Of a stretch of 64,000 nucleotides of DNA, positions 1-13,384 are shown one piece after another. A program made the position numbers and the translations under genes. Numbering within the stretch: position 1 is the first letter of the stretch; every line of letters starts with the position of its first letter. The notes under the pieces were generated by a model that saw only the letters and a program-made list of their open reading frames with translations, was not told the origin of the DNA and did not search any database. Source of the DNA: Lutjanus erythropterus (Eukaryota > Chordata > Actinopteri > Lutjaniformes > Lutjanidae); the NCBI GenBank assembly GCA_020091685.1, contig CM034599.1, forward strand, positions 26,225,922-26,289,921, read 5' to 3'.

Positions 1-2239
1 CTTGTCTAGACTGCGTCACAGTCATGTGATGACGCCGTTCATGCCATGATAAAGCATCTGTCTGTAAAGGATCAGTCTTGTGCACACGTTTCAAAGCATC
101 AGAGGCAAATAAGCAGACAAAGTTTTTGAGCAGTGTGCAGTTTCCCTTCAATATCCCTGAATATTCCTGATCTAATTTTCCATCAACACAATGTGTATGA
201 CTGTGGCATAAGTACAACAGTGTTGTGTGTGCATAACCATGCACTGATGAAACATACTGGAGCAGGTAAGCTTCATGGTTGCCAATAAGGATCTTTTTTT
301 AAGTAACCAAAAGGCAAGGCAATAGTCATCCTTCCTTGATCACATCTCAGTAGACAGGGAAGCAAACACTGTCAAGGACAAGACCACAACAGATTGATTC
401 TGTGGATGATCTGCCAGCTACTGTACCGAAAAGATGTTTTCCACCACATTTTGGTTCCAAGACAGTGTGTTGTTCAATATATGCCTCTGCCAAAAATGCT
501 GTGTCCACGATACACTTGATCAGATATTGTCTGATGTAGAATACAACATGTCTGCTGGTGGTGATGGTGGGCTAATGGGCTAATTTACCTAATTGCTTGC
601 CTTCTCTGAGGGAACCTTCAACTATAGTCAGTGTCCAAATCTCCAGCTTCCAGGCCAGGGCTAATCCAGAAAGCACTCCACCATCAGTTGATCACTGTTT
701 TTTCCTCAAATAAAGATTAAATTGTATGTTGCCACAAGCACCATTAGGACAATGGGGAGTTTGCTTTACTTATCTGCAAAGCTATCCTTTTCAATGTACT
801 AAAGGTCTCAACCATTCTCTTCAGGATTATGTCTTGTAGAAAGCACAGGAGACACAGCTCTCCTCTATACAGTTATTAAACGTTTTGGTGGATGAGACGT
901 TTCTGTGCTAACTTAGCTTTAAAAAAAGCAAATACATGTATAAATGCATGAGAATGTTTTTAATAATTCACTCATTTACAGTGGCAGATTATAAGTCAAG
1001 AAAAAAGTCACTGAGAGACTCATAAGTGAAGTGGTGCAGAAAGCAACAATTTCCCAGCAGGTCTGGAGCCACAAGCTGGCATGTCTGTGAATATGCTTCC
1101 CTCATGTCATGCCTGTCGCCACACATGCTGAGCAGAAGGTTGTTCTTGTTGAAAGCTATTATTTACAGCCTGTGTTTTGTTATCATCAATACAAACTCTA
1201 AAAATACTGAGAAAAATGTTTTACAGTTTAAAAATGTCTAGCACAATTAGCAGTTTGGGATCCTAGGGGTTAACCGAATTCAGAAGATTCAGGGCATCCC
1301 ATAGAAAAGCTGTAGGCCCTTAAATGTGTTGTGGCACCGATGAGTTTTATTTCAACATTTCTTAGACCTGAAAAGCCAGGATCTTAATCTCGTTAACTTT
1401 GGTTCCTCCAAACAAAAGAATCAAAAAGAAGAAGAAATAAATTTACATCCAAAACAAGGATCCTGTTTGTAGTGGAGGTCTTTGAAACCTCAGAAGGAGA
1501 CGCCGCAGTGATGGCCAAACAACATTCTCTGTCCCACCACAGCCATTTGACAGATCCAGCTCTGTCATGCAAGAGGAGGCTGGATGCCCACCATCTGCCT
1601 CCACTGCCTAGCAGAATATGCCACCCTACCATGGTCAGTGGGTGGTCCCCCTTCATTGCAGCATCCACGCTATGAAGAATTTTATTACTGAACCACAAAG
1701 CTCAGACACAGTCAGTCAAGAAGCTCAAATAAAAAACAGTTTATGATGCTCAGATGTGTGTAATGTTATTAAAAATACATTTTACACAGAGTTTATCAAA
1801 CTAGTATTTCTACAAATGCTGTTTATGTTATTATCTATAATGCTTTATATTTTGTTTCTGTGTGTGAAATGTTCATCAAAAGGCTGCAATGTTTTCTTCC
1901 TTGCAGCATTTTGTCAGCAAATAATTCCTGTGTTAAAAACGTTGACGCCATAGTGGTGTTCTACCTTGAGCATTTAACACTGCTTGTTCAATTAAAGGTG
2001 AATTTAAATTGCTGTGTTAACAGCCCACATACTGTAATTGACTTTGTGAAAGGCTTAGGCTTTTAAATATGAGTAAGACAATGCTGTATTTGAACTTATC
2101 AAAGGGAATAAAACAGTTTTACTGTATGTACGGAACATTTCTGCATGTTTTCATTCTTTAAAGTGAGGGTACTGTTCATTCTGATGCTGGACTCAGACAG
2201 GGGGTCTTTTTCCCTGAGGGAGGCCATGTGTTTCAACTT
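1..2239. other. Non-coding stretch, no gene seen
   Basis: Only short open frames occur here, in conflicting frames, without recognisable domains or codon-like periodicity. The longest, about 100 codons on the minus strand at 1393-1698, matches nothing I know and is opposed by another open frame on the plus strand. I see no RNA gene or clear mobile element. Confidence 0.6.
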
Positions 2240-2990
2240 ATAAAGATATTTAAAATATGGCTACCTGTTGCAGGCAACTGCAAACAAATAGGGGGCAGCA
2301 TATCACCAGAGTCCCTGCTAATTATATTCTAGCTACTAGCTGCCATTAGCCCAGTTAGCTAGGGGCCCTTAGCTGACTGGAGTCTGGCCACATCTGCACT
2401 CAGAGCACTGAGAGATTGTTTGTGTTTAAACCGCTGGCTGACCAGCCAGGCTCAGCAGCCTTTCAGTGAACACAGCCGGAGTGAGACAAACACATCCTCA
2501 AGAACAACAGAGGCCAGCAGACGACAGACAATACTGCACCGAGGTGATTTTACAGAGGCTCCAACCAAGACTCTGACTCTGTTTATTTTGTTTCTGTCGG
2601 GTTTGATAAAATGTGTTTTACGATGAGTTAACAAGGCAATTAATCTTGTTTTCATTCAGTTAAAAGAGAGAGACTTGAATTTAGAAAGCATACATGGGTG
2701 TAAGAATATTTCCTTTCTTGATATTTTGTGAGTTTATTTAGTTTATTTATTAGACTATAAAAGCTAAAAGTACTTGTAAACATAGCATTCTCTGCTTGCA
2801 TACAATTGACAGCTGAAACTATGGGGTGATTGGACTATTGCCTCTTGAGGTATAAAGTTGTATTATGAGACAGGACGGGTCGAGGCTAACTGGTAAGCAT
2901 GCTAACTCCAGTAGTATTAATGTCTGTAAAACACGTAGATGTCTCTGACATAACAACACTCTTACTTCTACACTTTATGTTGATAATGTT
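2240..2990 (+). repeat. Diverged copy of the 50-kb TTAA-bounded repeat
   Basis: This stretch aligns by eye, with gaps, to 49993-50929 in the same orientation. Shared landmarks in order are AATATGG followed by ACCTGTTG, GCATATCACCAGA, the GTTAGC-rich block, TGAGCACTG/AGAGCACTG, GGTGATTTTACAG, ATTTTGTTTCTGT, TTTATTTATTAGACTA and TTGCCTCTT. The terminal inverted repeats are not preserved, so it is an older or end-truncated copy. It has no coding capacity. Confidence 0.7.
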
Positions 2991-5900
2991 ACTTAATTTT
3001 TCTTTATGTTTTAAACCATAATGCTGACCATTTCTGATAGATTGAACCTTTGAAATGCATGTGCTTTGCATGTTATATACTATATATTTTATTTCATTAT
3101 CTATTTTATTTATATACGAACTAGTTATTCACATTATTATTGTTAATTCTCTTTAAAATTATTAATACAAATACTACTAATTAATACTATTAATAATGTT
3201 TTGTTAATATTGTGCTTTGGCAACATGTAAATGTCACACCAATAACGCCTATTGAAGTTGAAACTGAAAAACCATTACAGCCGTGTTAAGTGTTCAGATC
3301 AAAAGAAGCAAAATTAATCAGCAAAAGTAATTTCTACCTGTGTTTCTGCTGCACACACGGCCTATATTGATCTTAGCCTGTTTCTGAGGGGTTGACGTAT
3401 CCTCATTATTACTTGTAATAGGACATGAGCATGTTTTCCGATCATGTGCTTCGACAGGTGGCTTGTGGAGACAAAATGACATTTTGAGAGAGCTGTCACA
3501 CCATCACCTACATTAGATCTCCCCTGCCATATTTCCCCAGAGAAATACTCTTGTAGTTTTACAAATGACAGTTCAATTTACGTGCGCGTGCCCGTGTGTG
3601 CCCCGTCTTGCCGCTTGTTGCTTTAAACAGACCTCAGGAGCTCTGCAGGGCCACAAAACTCGTACCACTTCACAATTCAGAAATTAGTTAATTGTAGGAT
3701 TTCAAGTAAAACAATAAACCACTGGAGGCCCAGACAGATGCAGATGTACTCCGCGATCCAGAAACAGACAACAGTTAATTCCCTTCCTCTTTCTAGGTGT
3801 TAATGTCCTGGCAATCAGCCCAAGTGCTTTTTGATTAGCTCATTATTAATTCATGCACACTCCCAGAACCTCAAATCACACTTAATTACAACTGTGATTC
3901 CAGCAGTGACCAATATTGATGTAATTAAATAATTAGTTAGTTTGCTGCTGCAGCATCCTCATTGAGACTGCAAGGGACAGAGAGAAAATTATGTTTTTAG
4001 AATATAAATGAAAAAAATGCAAACTGAGCTTACAATAAGGGGCATGAAAGAAAGAGAAAGAGGCGGTGAGTATGTTTATGTGTGTAGAAATGCTTCGTCC
4101 GTCCATGTGTGAGGAGAATATTTTAATAGAGATTAGTCCAAATGAAGAACGTGAGATAATGTTCTTTTGTGATCGACTGAGAACACTTACTGAAGTCTCA
4201 CCAGAATACATCATAACTACTGACAGTTTTCTTCTGCTGTCTGGTTTGGATAAGGAGTGATAAGCAAATAGCCACATATGCTGACCAGATCTTTAATGAC
4301 TTTGATAAGAGGTGCCGCTTAGTTTAGTGAATAACATTTACACATGATTTCAAGATGGTCTCAAGAAAAGTAGTTCTCTCACTGGTCAAACATGGAGTTT
4401 ATCAAAGTTTTCTGAAATCTGATCTGACCAGTTGTGGTAAACATTAAAGCAGGGTAACTTTGCTCTTTATTAAAGAGCTGATAACTAATTTCACTACTTT
4501 GGTTAGTGGTTGGTCAAAGAGGGGAGATGGGTGCTAAGTGTTTGTCTTCCTGGTTTGATCTAAATTTACATATGATGGCATCAACACTCAGTTCCACTCA
4601 AGGTCTGTTGTTTGTTGTATGGTTTGTTGTTTATTCAGAGTTCGAAATATTGAAATATTGTGCTTGTCCTGTCTCCTTGCCTCAAGACTCTGTAAAACGA
4701 AATTCATTTTTAATACTATTTCCATGGTTTCCTTGATTTCAAAGCTGATATTGTTCTGAGTATCCTGTATTTAATAAACCTTCACCTTCATGAAAACATT
4801 TTAAAACCATGAGAAAAGTACAAACAAACAATAAATATATAAAGAAATAACAAAATAATCCACAGCTGTTCGTCTGGAAACAAGGGAGTTCCTGAAAACC
4901 TGGCTTTTTGCAGATAAGAGTTGTTCATGTGATGGCAGCCTGGTTGCCTGATGATTTCCATCCCTTCCTCTTATCTCCTCATCTATTCCCCTGAAGATGA
5001 AAGAAAACAGTTTGCAGCTACTTACTGGGACCCTGCAACACATTAGTGGCTACTGCCACGGCCTTCAAAGACTTCAGGTTTGTGTGTGTGAGAGAGAGAA
5101 GCAGGAAGATTGAGCGCTTCGACACACTTACATGTGTGTTTAAGAGTTACTGGGTGCAGTATGTCTGTGTGTGTTAGCTCGTGCACATGGGTGTGTGCGT
5201 GCGCGCTGACATTCTAAAGAGGTGTAAGGTCAAGGTTCGTGTCAGCTCGACTCAGCTGTCACCCCCTGAGCTCTTTATAAAATCCCTCACAGCTCTTTCA
5301 GCTGCTGTTTGAACATCATCAATCTGGCATAGCCTGTAAACCTCAAGGCTGTGGAGGTTTTCACAGACACTCTAAAAAAAATGTCTTTTCATGTGTCACT
5401 TAAATGCTTGGAAATATTTGCCAAAAAAACTAACATGTTTGACAAAGTTCAAGGCAAATAAAGTAACAGAATCCAAATAACAACGTCCAGCCAACATTCA
5501 ACTGAGCTCTGCAAACTTGTTGGTGACTGCAGGATGGCAGATTTGAAAACTATAATGGAGTTATGATTTGCTCACAGAACTTTTACAGTCACAAATATGA
5601 CTTTTTTCAAGAGTTCCCACTGGAATCTGTCATGAATTCAGGCTGATACCATCTACTAAGAACCGAGTAACATTTTCTAAAGCCAACATGTGTACAGGGC
5701 TTGAGTGTTGAGTTGGATGTTTGATACAACAGATAGACTTGAATGAAGAGGAAACCCAGCACTTTATGTTTAGACCACCAGCAATGTGGGAAAAATCTTT
5801 TGTGGACGGACAAATATACAAAATTTCATTCTGCGTGTGATGTGAAGTTTTGCTTTTCAGTTCACATCCAAATCAGTAGGTGATTTGAGGGGAGATGCAG

Positions 5901-7929
5901 TCCCTCCAGCAAAATGTTAATTTTGTCAGCTATTGTTTTAATTTGACTTAATCCTGTCTCAAATATCCTTGTTAGTTTTTAAAAATCATATTTAGTCAAC
6001 CTCATCTTACTCAAAGCTTACTCAAAGACAACCATTACTATTTTATTAGTTTTAGTCAATGAAAACTGTTGACATTTTAGTATTTTTTTACTCATCAGAT
6101 TGTATGGAACATTTCAGTCAATCTAGTGTCACCACAACCAATACTTTTTGGTCATTTGCGTCAGTCCATTTTAGTCAGTATGTTATTTCAGAAAAGATGT
6201 TATCATTATTGTTGAATGGTCCACAACGCAGCCTACATAATGTAACACCACCATCTGACAACTTGGATTAATGTAGTTTAAAAAACGACCTAATGATTCA
6301 TTAACGTACCTCGTTGTCTTTGTGTTGAGCCTGAATGTGCCTCTTCAAGTTTCTGGCATTCAGTTATTTCATGTTCACATTCCTCTCCTTCTCATAAAGC
6401 GATGCATTCATTTTTATCTCCGCCTCAGTGTAACAGAAACAGGCTCAAATATCTCCTTGTTTCTTTTTCTCTCACTCTGTTGTTGTCATTGGTCATTGTC
6501 GACAAGAGGTAATAAAAAACACAAAACCAACAGAGTTGTTCATTTGTCGGTTCGCTTGTAGTGGGTGAACGAAACAAACCAGGTTCATCCTCCGTGTCTG
6601 CTGATCCAAATACACCTAAATATTTGACATGATATTGAAAAGACACACAAGAACAGATAAATGGTGGCCTTTTTCATGTAAAACAAACAGTAAATGAAAA
6701 TAGAATAGTTTAGGAACTTTAACCTTAGTGTGAATCTACTGTATTGTAACAGACTGATGTATTTATTGAGAGCTGAACTTCCTGCATCTTAAAATGGATA
6801 GATGGTGTTTTGACATCAAATGTTTTAAGCTTTGCACAAACTGAATATTAAAATCAATAACAGGTTTATTGTGTTGTTACAGTGCCACTGCATTTTGTCT
6901 GATATAGAGACGGGTGTTGATAAAACTTTAACCTTGTAGGATCTATTCAAACCTCTATTAAGAGAGCTGCTTCTGAATGAAAGGCTCCCACAATTTCACA
7001 AGGTATTTCGACAGTTTGTGCTGTGCTGTGCTGTAGTGGGTGCACAAAGACAGAAATGGAATCAGAGGAAGTGAAAAATACCAGAAGAATGATCCAGTCT
7101 GTGCTGCCGTGCCAGTGGAACTGCAAAGGTGGACGTTTTCATGAAGCCTGCCAGAGAGGTCAAAAAAATGCAAAGGTCCTCCACAAACGGAGAGAAAGAA
7201 GACAAGAAAATGTACTGAATATTCCTCAGAGAGACAAAAAAGAAAAATACATGACAAGATTCTGCTCCTTTGATGACTATATGAGCACTTTTCCTGTTTC
7301 GCAGATTAGCTGTGGGATTTAGAACTTAAGACAAAGCGCAATGGGGGGTGACAGAAAGAAATAAAGAATTATAACATAATCAAAGGTGCCTCCCAGGAAT
7401 GGCTGGAGGAAGAAAAAAGCTGGACTGCAGTTGTTTCACATCTTTTACATTGCTTTCATAAATCTCACAGGCCGCAATGTGTTAAGCATTTTGGAAGAAG
7501 AGCACTAATCTGAAATGGTTTTCTATATGAAACCACAGCAACGTTTGGTCTGATCTGATGGGTAATCTGTAATCATTATTCTGATTTCATGACATTGAGG
7601 AATATAAAGTTAGACACAGTGCTTTATTAAAGACAATAGTGACAAAATTGGATTTCATTTACACTAATCTGTGCATCACCGACTGTGCTTTTTTTTTTGG
7701 GTAATATTTCTCTATGACCACAGTAAAGTAACAAGGGCAATAGATTTACATTTACAAATAAAAGAATGCCTTGTGTTTTATTATGTTCCTCTAAAGCTCA
7801 ATTCATCTTCAGTAGAACTGCCCTCAGAAAACCAGAGACCCCTTAATCGACTGAGATACTTCAAATCAAGCAGTCATCTTTGTCAGTCAGTGTGTTTTAG
7901 AATAACAGGATGAAACAAATAGAAGACTA
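2991..7929. other. Non-coding stretch, no gene seen
   Basis: AT-rich DNA with short open frames only. A homeodomain-site-rich block at about 3785-3935 is listed separately. The stretch at 5077-5210 has short TG and GA tracts. Around 6030-6180, repeated TTTTAGTCA motifs suggest a worn dispersed repeat, but I cannot set its limits. No exon with good splice sites and a long frame was seen. Confidence 0.55.
3785..3935. promoter_or_regulatory. Possible enhancer-like block rich in homeodomain motifs
   Basis: The block packs many TAAT/ATTA cores into about 150 bp, including CATTATTAATTCATGCA, CTTAATTACA and GTAATTAAATAATTAG, next to less AT-rich sequence. Clustered homeodomain cores are common in developmental enhancers. 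They also arise by chance in AT-rich DNA, so this is an inference only. Confidence 0.15.
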
Positions 7930-8375
7930 CAATAATGCACAGGGTTAACATTTCAGTGAGATAGTTTAATATTAGCTGGTGCACTTATTTAAAAAAATCC
8001 TTGTGACAATGTGATGGTGCTTAACCAATGAGGGAAAGTGAAACGAGTGGTTGGTTTCTTAGCTGCATCATCACACAAAGAGCAACGCAACAGCTCGGCA
8101 GGCTGTAAACCTTACAAACTGAGTCTCTCAGTCGCCTCAAATGACGTAACTAACTGTGATAGATGGTTGATAGAAATGGAAGGAAGGTGATGTGCAGTCA
8201 GTCAAATCAACTCAGCACAGGTAATGGTCGCTTGTGCTTGTTTTTGCCACTGACAGGTTGAAACTGTTAATATAAGAGTCTAACAACATTATTGAAATGG
8301 TCACTACAGATTTTTTTTAAAGAGTAAGGCTCGTTTTATTTAACTTGAAATAGGCGTTTTATTGCTCACATGTGG
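7930..8375 (+). repeat. Dispersed repeat pair, copy 1 (mate at 29620-30030)
   Basis: The stretch shares an ordered series of matching blocks with 29620-30030: AACATTTCA, TTAGCTG-TGCACTTATTT, AATCCT-GT, a GTGG-containing block, a TATTGAAATGG/ATCATGGAAAG block before TCACTACA, TTTAAGGAGTAA-like sequence and TCTTATTGCTC-like sequence. Overall identity is low, so both copies look old. No coding capacity or terminal repeats are visible, and the class is unknown. Confidence 0.55.
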
Positions 8376-8414
8376 TTTACGTTGTAAAATGATTCCAGTT
8401 TGGATAAATTCAGG

Positions 8415-8670
8415 TGATAAAACTGCTTGGTTAGGTTTAGGAAAAGGTCATGGTTTGGGTTAAAATAACTGCATTATGTGTGTATGTCACATGACAGAAG
8501 TGACTTCAGTCCCACACCAACATAACTCACATGACATTACACACATCATTTACATTGTGAAAGAGTCAGTTTGGTTAGGTTTAGGCAATAAACCTTCCTG
8601 GTTAGGTTTACTTAATACAAATTTGTGCTTTAGGTTAAAATAACTTTGTTATGAAGTAATGTCACTCACG
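8415..8670 (+). repeat. GGTTAGGTTTAGG-type dispersed fish repeat, copy 1
   Basis: The diagnostic motif TTGGTTAGGTTTAGG, followed by CATGGTTTGGGTTAAAATAA, occurs here. The GGTTAGGTTTAGG core recurs twice more inside the stretch. The same motif series is seen at 40288-40510. I recognise this as a dispersed repeat common in percomorph fish but cannot name its class. It encodes nothing. Confidence 0.65.
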
Positions 8671-9989
8671 CAATTGAAACAACGTAAAAGATGTCATGTT
8701 CCATGACAAAATTTTAAGTGACTCAAAACTTTAAATAACATAAATAAGTTGCTGCAGTTTCTACAAACACAGGCTGGAATTATAGGAGAACACACTAAAA
8801 TACACTATATTTGCAATATAGTCAAATATGTTTCAGCTGTAAAATGATATAAGAAACAGCTAGCAAAGCTAACATACAATATACAATGTGTTTGTTACAA
8901 AGTACACTGGTATGTATTTTCATATGAATGAATATTTGAACTAAGATTGTCTGTAACTGGACTGCCATTTATTTTCTGTCTTCTGAATAATTTAATTGCA
9001 CAACAGAAATACAACAGGTTAAATGGAGATAATGGATTTAGCCACAATAAACACCTATTCTGAATAACAACAGACAAAAATGTTTTGTGTGAGAAACATT
9101 TTAGAAGTCATCGTATAATTCAGTTGTAACAGGTCATGTCACTCCCTGTTCTGAATTACGTTTCATTTTGTATGCTGTTTTTTTTTCTTTTTCCTTTTTT
9201 TTTTGTTACTCTTTTACTGGGTTGTGTGTAGATGTGTTTTAGTGACTTCACATTCATAACTGCTCTGTCAACCTTTTCACTGATTGATACAAATGTGTCC
9301 ATGTTTGTCTTTTTTTATGCAGATTGAATGGATGAGGGATACTTGGAAAAGGGGAACAGCAAATTCTGAAAATGGGCTGGCCAACAAGGCGATGCACCAG
9401 CCCGAGGGGCAAAAAGACAAGTGCAAATCAAGCTGTACTGCAGTGATTGAAATGAAGTGCCTTGCTTATGGTTGTCTCTCACTCTCTGGCTGCAGCCTCA
9501 GTTGGAAGCAGCAGAGGAGGGATCCCTGCCTGTGTAGAGGCCCACCTGACAGCGTGTGGTCTGCAGAACGACCTTTTCATCACTGACCTGCCCGGTGTTA
9601 AAACATGCCGCTGGCTAGAGGAGTCCAAGAGCAGGGAGCCACGCACCGTGTGGGGGATTCCCAGTTGAGTGATGTAATCTGCCCAAATAAGAACAATCTC
9701 TCCGTGTGGAAAGCAGACTGCCAATCTTAAAACTAACAAGACCATCCACCCATGTTTAATACTTTTAATTGGCTTTTTGATTCATATTAATTAAGTGATT
9801 TTGAGAATTGTTGCTTCTGAGGTTGGAGGCAAAGGCTAGGAAGTTTTCCCACCCTTCTTACTCCCTTCATTTCAGCCATCATAGGTGTAAACATGAGTCG
9901 ATGCAGTATGATAGGGTAGAGTCTTTCAGAAGAACATGAAAAGAGCAGCCTGGTGACTTTTGGTAGTCATTCTTGATGCAAACAAGTTA
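8671..9989. other. Non-coding stretch with one weak exon-like segment
   Basis: Mostly AT-rich. At 9309-9322 a T-rich tract ending in ATGCAG precedes a locally GC-richer stretch (about 9323-9668) with open frames of 68-100 codons in two plus frames. No domain is recognisable and there is no matching downstream exon, so I do not call a gene. Confidence 0.45.
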
Positions 9990-10315
9990 GTCAGCGTGGG
10001 TTGTTTTCTGACACACACTGAGCTCGACAGTGATGAATGATATCCCATCATCTTACAAGGACGCAACCAGATCCCTCTACTTTCAGTTACATCCCTTTCA
10101 CAATAAAACTGAACACCAATGCCTGTTATCATAAAGAGCTGATCTTTTCCAAATGGAACGTAGCCTGGAAAACAGTCAAATCTGCAAGCATGCTTCATTT
10201 GTTCTGGCAGATGCATTTGCCCCCCCTCCCTTTCTAACAGATTTCCACCCGTTCTGGATCTGATTGAGCCGATCACAAGCTATCTAACATAGGACGGGTT
10301 TGGTACAATGACTGT
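9990..10315 (+). repeat. Dispersed repeat pair, copy 1 (mate at 43460-43640)
   Basis: The shared core is CTGGCAGAT, TGCCCCC, a CCTTTC/CCATTT block and ACAGATTTCCACCC-like sequence, preceded in both copies by a CCTGG...TCTGC...AAGC series. The following GAGCCGATCACAAGC and TAGGACGGGTTTGGT stretch matches my recollection of a percomorph dispersed repeat. Short open frames on both strands are incidental. Confidence 0.5.
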
Positions 10316-13199
10316 ACCAAGAAGCGCAACCATACTGCCTGTTGAGACATTTTTGTCAACTGTGAAAATTGTTTCTGTTGCAGCCAGTATAAAACAAATA
10401 AGGGATAATGTACATTTATTCTGAAGCAGCACTGTTATTGCACTTGGTCATATTGCGATTTCGATAATATTGCAAGTAATTATGCAGCCCTTGCCTTGAC
10501 TAATTTTCCTTTACAAATTGGTCTTACTTTGCCAGGCCGCAGGGAATGGCCATGAGAAATTATGATTTCGAGGTGATCTTAAATTCCATGTTGACCTCAA
10601 TCAGATCACTAGTCATTTCTAATAAAGTCCTCTGCATATTGACTTGGATCTTGGTTATAATTAATAAGAGACTTCTTGTTCCTTCCTTCACCCACTCAGA
10701 CTCATCTCCTATACTTAGTACTTCAACATTACTTGCACAAAAGGTCAGCATGCCCCTCTCACGGGAACAGAAAACAAGCCTTTCAACGGAAACAGAAAGT
10801 GTCTCACATACTAGCTCTGGTGTTGCTGAAGATGTGACTATACCTCGCTACACTCGACTTCCGTCTCAAGTGGAAGAAAACTCAATGTGACATCCACTAA
10901 GGAGATCTTGTTCTGTGTGGAAACACACAGGCAGCAGGGAAAAGAGTGGCCTATGGCACTCATCACAGAGGCATTCAATACTTCTGATGGGCAGGACTGC
11001 AAAATGCAAGTCAACGTGATGAAAGGATTGTGCAACAGTTACGTAAGTTCGACCAGTGAAGTTCTTCCTCTCCTGTCTAGAAAAGATTAGGGATTAAATT
11101 TAACTTGATACATGACTGATGTCAGGTTGAAAGTATTTCACTCACTTTTTAATTTTGTGGCTGTTTTGATGATTTGGAAACTAGCAGTCACATATGAACT
11201 GTAAAAGGAAATATGCTTGTTTCTTTGCATCAGACTGTACTGCATCTGCTACACTGATATTTCAAAGTTTTGATATATTTTTAAATTAGCTTTATCTGTA
11301 TGTGATTCTTCATTATATGTTTTACACGTCTACTGAGAAAGATACAGTCTAAGTTGTTATATGACATTTTGTAGCCAAAAAGGATCTCAAAATCTATCAA
11401 TTACAATACACTTGATATTGAAGTGAAAAAGGAAGAGAAGTCCTTAATTACATAATTAAGTACAACTATAGCAATATGTTGTAATTATGTATGTGTAATA
11501 TTACTCATCTGCATACTGAGATCATTCTTGCGTCTTTTTTGCAGTCTCACACTGCACTGTTTGGAATCTTATTAAAGTGAGGACCACAATGAGTCGTGAC
11601 TTCCCGTCATTTGTTAGATGAGCTTTAGCTTGCTGTTAAATTGTGTTGCACAGCACAAGAATAGTATAATGACTTTGCTTCTATAAATACAGAAAATGTT
11701 CCGGATTGGCCTAACATCCACAATAAAAGCAGTGGAGCGTTAAATGTAGAGCCACTTATCTCTGGTGTTGATTTCTTTTTTTACTGCTGCATTTTGAAGA
11801 AGGTCTTGAGCACGGTGTGGCTGCTGTGTCCGCAGATTGCAGTGTTAAGTCTGCAGAAGGAGACAAGCTGCTAGAAGCAATTACGAGGGTTCTCAAGAAC
11901 ACTGCAATACTAACATGCTAGAGGGGATGAAAATGCTCCATTAGCTTGTTCGTACATACTCTAAAACATACATTCAGTATTTCTGTATCTCACAATCAAG
12001 GAAATGGGATTCAAATGGCAAGGCTGTTAGCCAAATAACATGCCAGGTGTGTTTCTAGTGATTACATGGGCTGTTCCTTTTTATTGCAGAATTGGTTTAG
12101 CCTTTAACAAATGGGACTAAAATATCGAAATGGAAAAAGCAGTATTACAGGGGGAATAAGTCACATTAATTAGTTCAACGCAATCTATCACACTCGGTTA
12201 AAATCAGCTCCAGTCACAACTGGAATTGCACTGATCATGAACCAAACAAAAAAGACAGAAAGTGTGAAAAAATGTTTTTCAAGTATAAGAGCTGTAGCTT
12301 TCACCTACATTATATTTATTTTGGTATTTGCGTGGGCTTGTATTGTGAGACAGAACAGTTGGTGTAATTTCTGAATAAGCAACAGATTTTCCACAAAAGG
12401 AACTTCAGTTTTATTTCAAGAATAGCGCTGGGACACAGATGAGCATGTTGATGTACTCTCTGTAATTCACTTCACAGCTACAACTTACTATACTTGAAGG
12501 AGCTACAAGTAAGAATGTTTACAAAAAGATTAAAAAATGAGGTAAATTTATCGGTAGAATGTGAAGAGATGACAGTTTTGATGCTAAAAGACGTCTGCGT
12601 ATTGTGATTCAGAGATCTCTGATGTTAACCAGCTCGCCCCGGTCCGCCCTGTCTTATAATACCATTTTGTAACTCAAGTGGTGATAGTCAGTCACTATAG
12701 TGTCTAGCCTGCCCTCAGCTGACCATGACAGGATGAAGAAGTGGCCCAAGGGCAAGAAACCACATTTAGCAGCAAAGAAAGAAGTGACAGAAATAGAAGC
12801 ACAACAAGAGTTAACATTGGTGTTGCTTGAGACTGCTGGTGGAGAGAAGCTCAATGTTTGGAGACTTTTTTTTGACTAAGGTGGTCCAAGTGGGGCACTG
12901 TCTGACGCAGGGTTGACATGAAGTATCTACATACCTGTACACAAGCAGATGTACCATCTCTAATATCTACTTGTATTGCTAACATTACAATATCTTACTT
13001 TTTTTTTTACATTCCTCTGTTAAAATTTTTATTTAAAAGAGGATTCTTTAAATCCTCAATTGTACTAAGGCTGTGAAACTAACTAATCAAACATATTTGA
13101 GGATCTTCGGGTGGCCCATCAGATTTCAGCTGTGGCCAGTATCCCCCCAGGCCCCCTCTCTAGAAATGCCCCTGGGCTGATAATGTTACTTTACATGTT
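10316..13199. other. Non-coding stretch, no gene seen
   Basis: An open frame of 114 codons (10546-10890, plus) is opposed by an overlapping minus-strand frame, and neither resembles a known protein. The remainder is AT-rich single-copy-looking sequence without clear RNA genes or mobile elements. Confidence 0.55.
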
Positions 13200-13281
13200 A
13201 ATATGTTTGCTGTTTTTTGCCCCCGGTTTGTTTGAAGTATGAACTCAACAGGTGGCCAATTCTTACACAGGGCTCCTTTAA
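13200..13281 (-). repeat. Inverted fragment of the 50-kb TTAA-bounded repeat
   Basis: Reading the minus strand from 13281 gives TTAAAGGAGC, then a TGTAAGAATTGGCCACCTGTTG-like series, matching the start of the element at 49993. The GGGGGC block seen in the 2240 copy follows. It ends in TTAA like the full copy. Only about 80 bp is recognisable, so it is a solo terminus. Confidence 0.5.
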
Positions 13282-13351
13282 TGGGTTTAATTAAAGGGCG
13301 ATTTTGCCTCAACCTAGGGGGGTTATGTAGGAATGTCATCATTTTGATGCT

Positions 13352-13384
13352 AAAACAATCAAAACAATCAAAACAATCAAAAAT
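13352..13384. repeat. Short tandem repeat, 9-bp unit AAAACAATC
   Basis: Three perfect consecutive copies of AAAACAATC are followed by an A run. It is a simple minisatellite-like tract with no apparent function. Confidence 0.9.

Noticed and set aside
13352..13384. Short direct repeats as a CRISPR-like array
   Set aside because: The 9-bp units are contiguous with no spacers: a simple tandem repeat in a eukaryotic genome.
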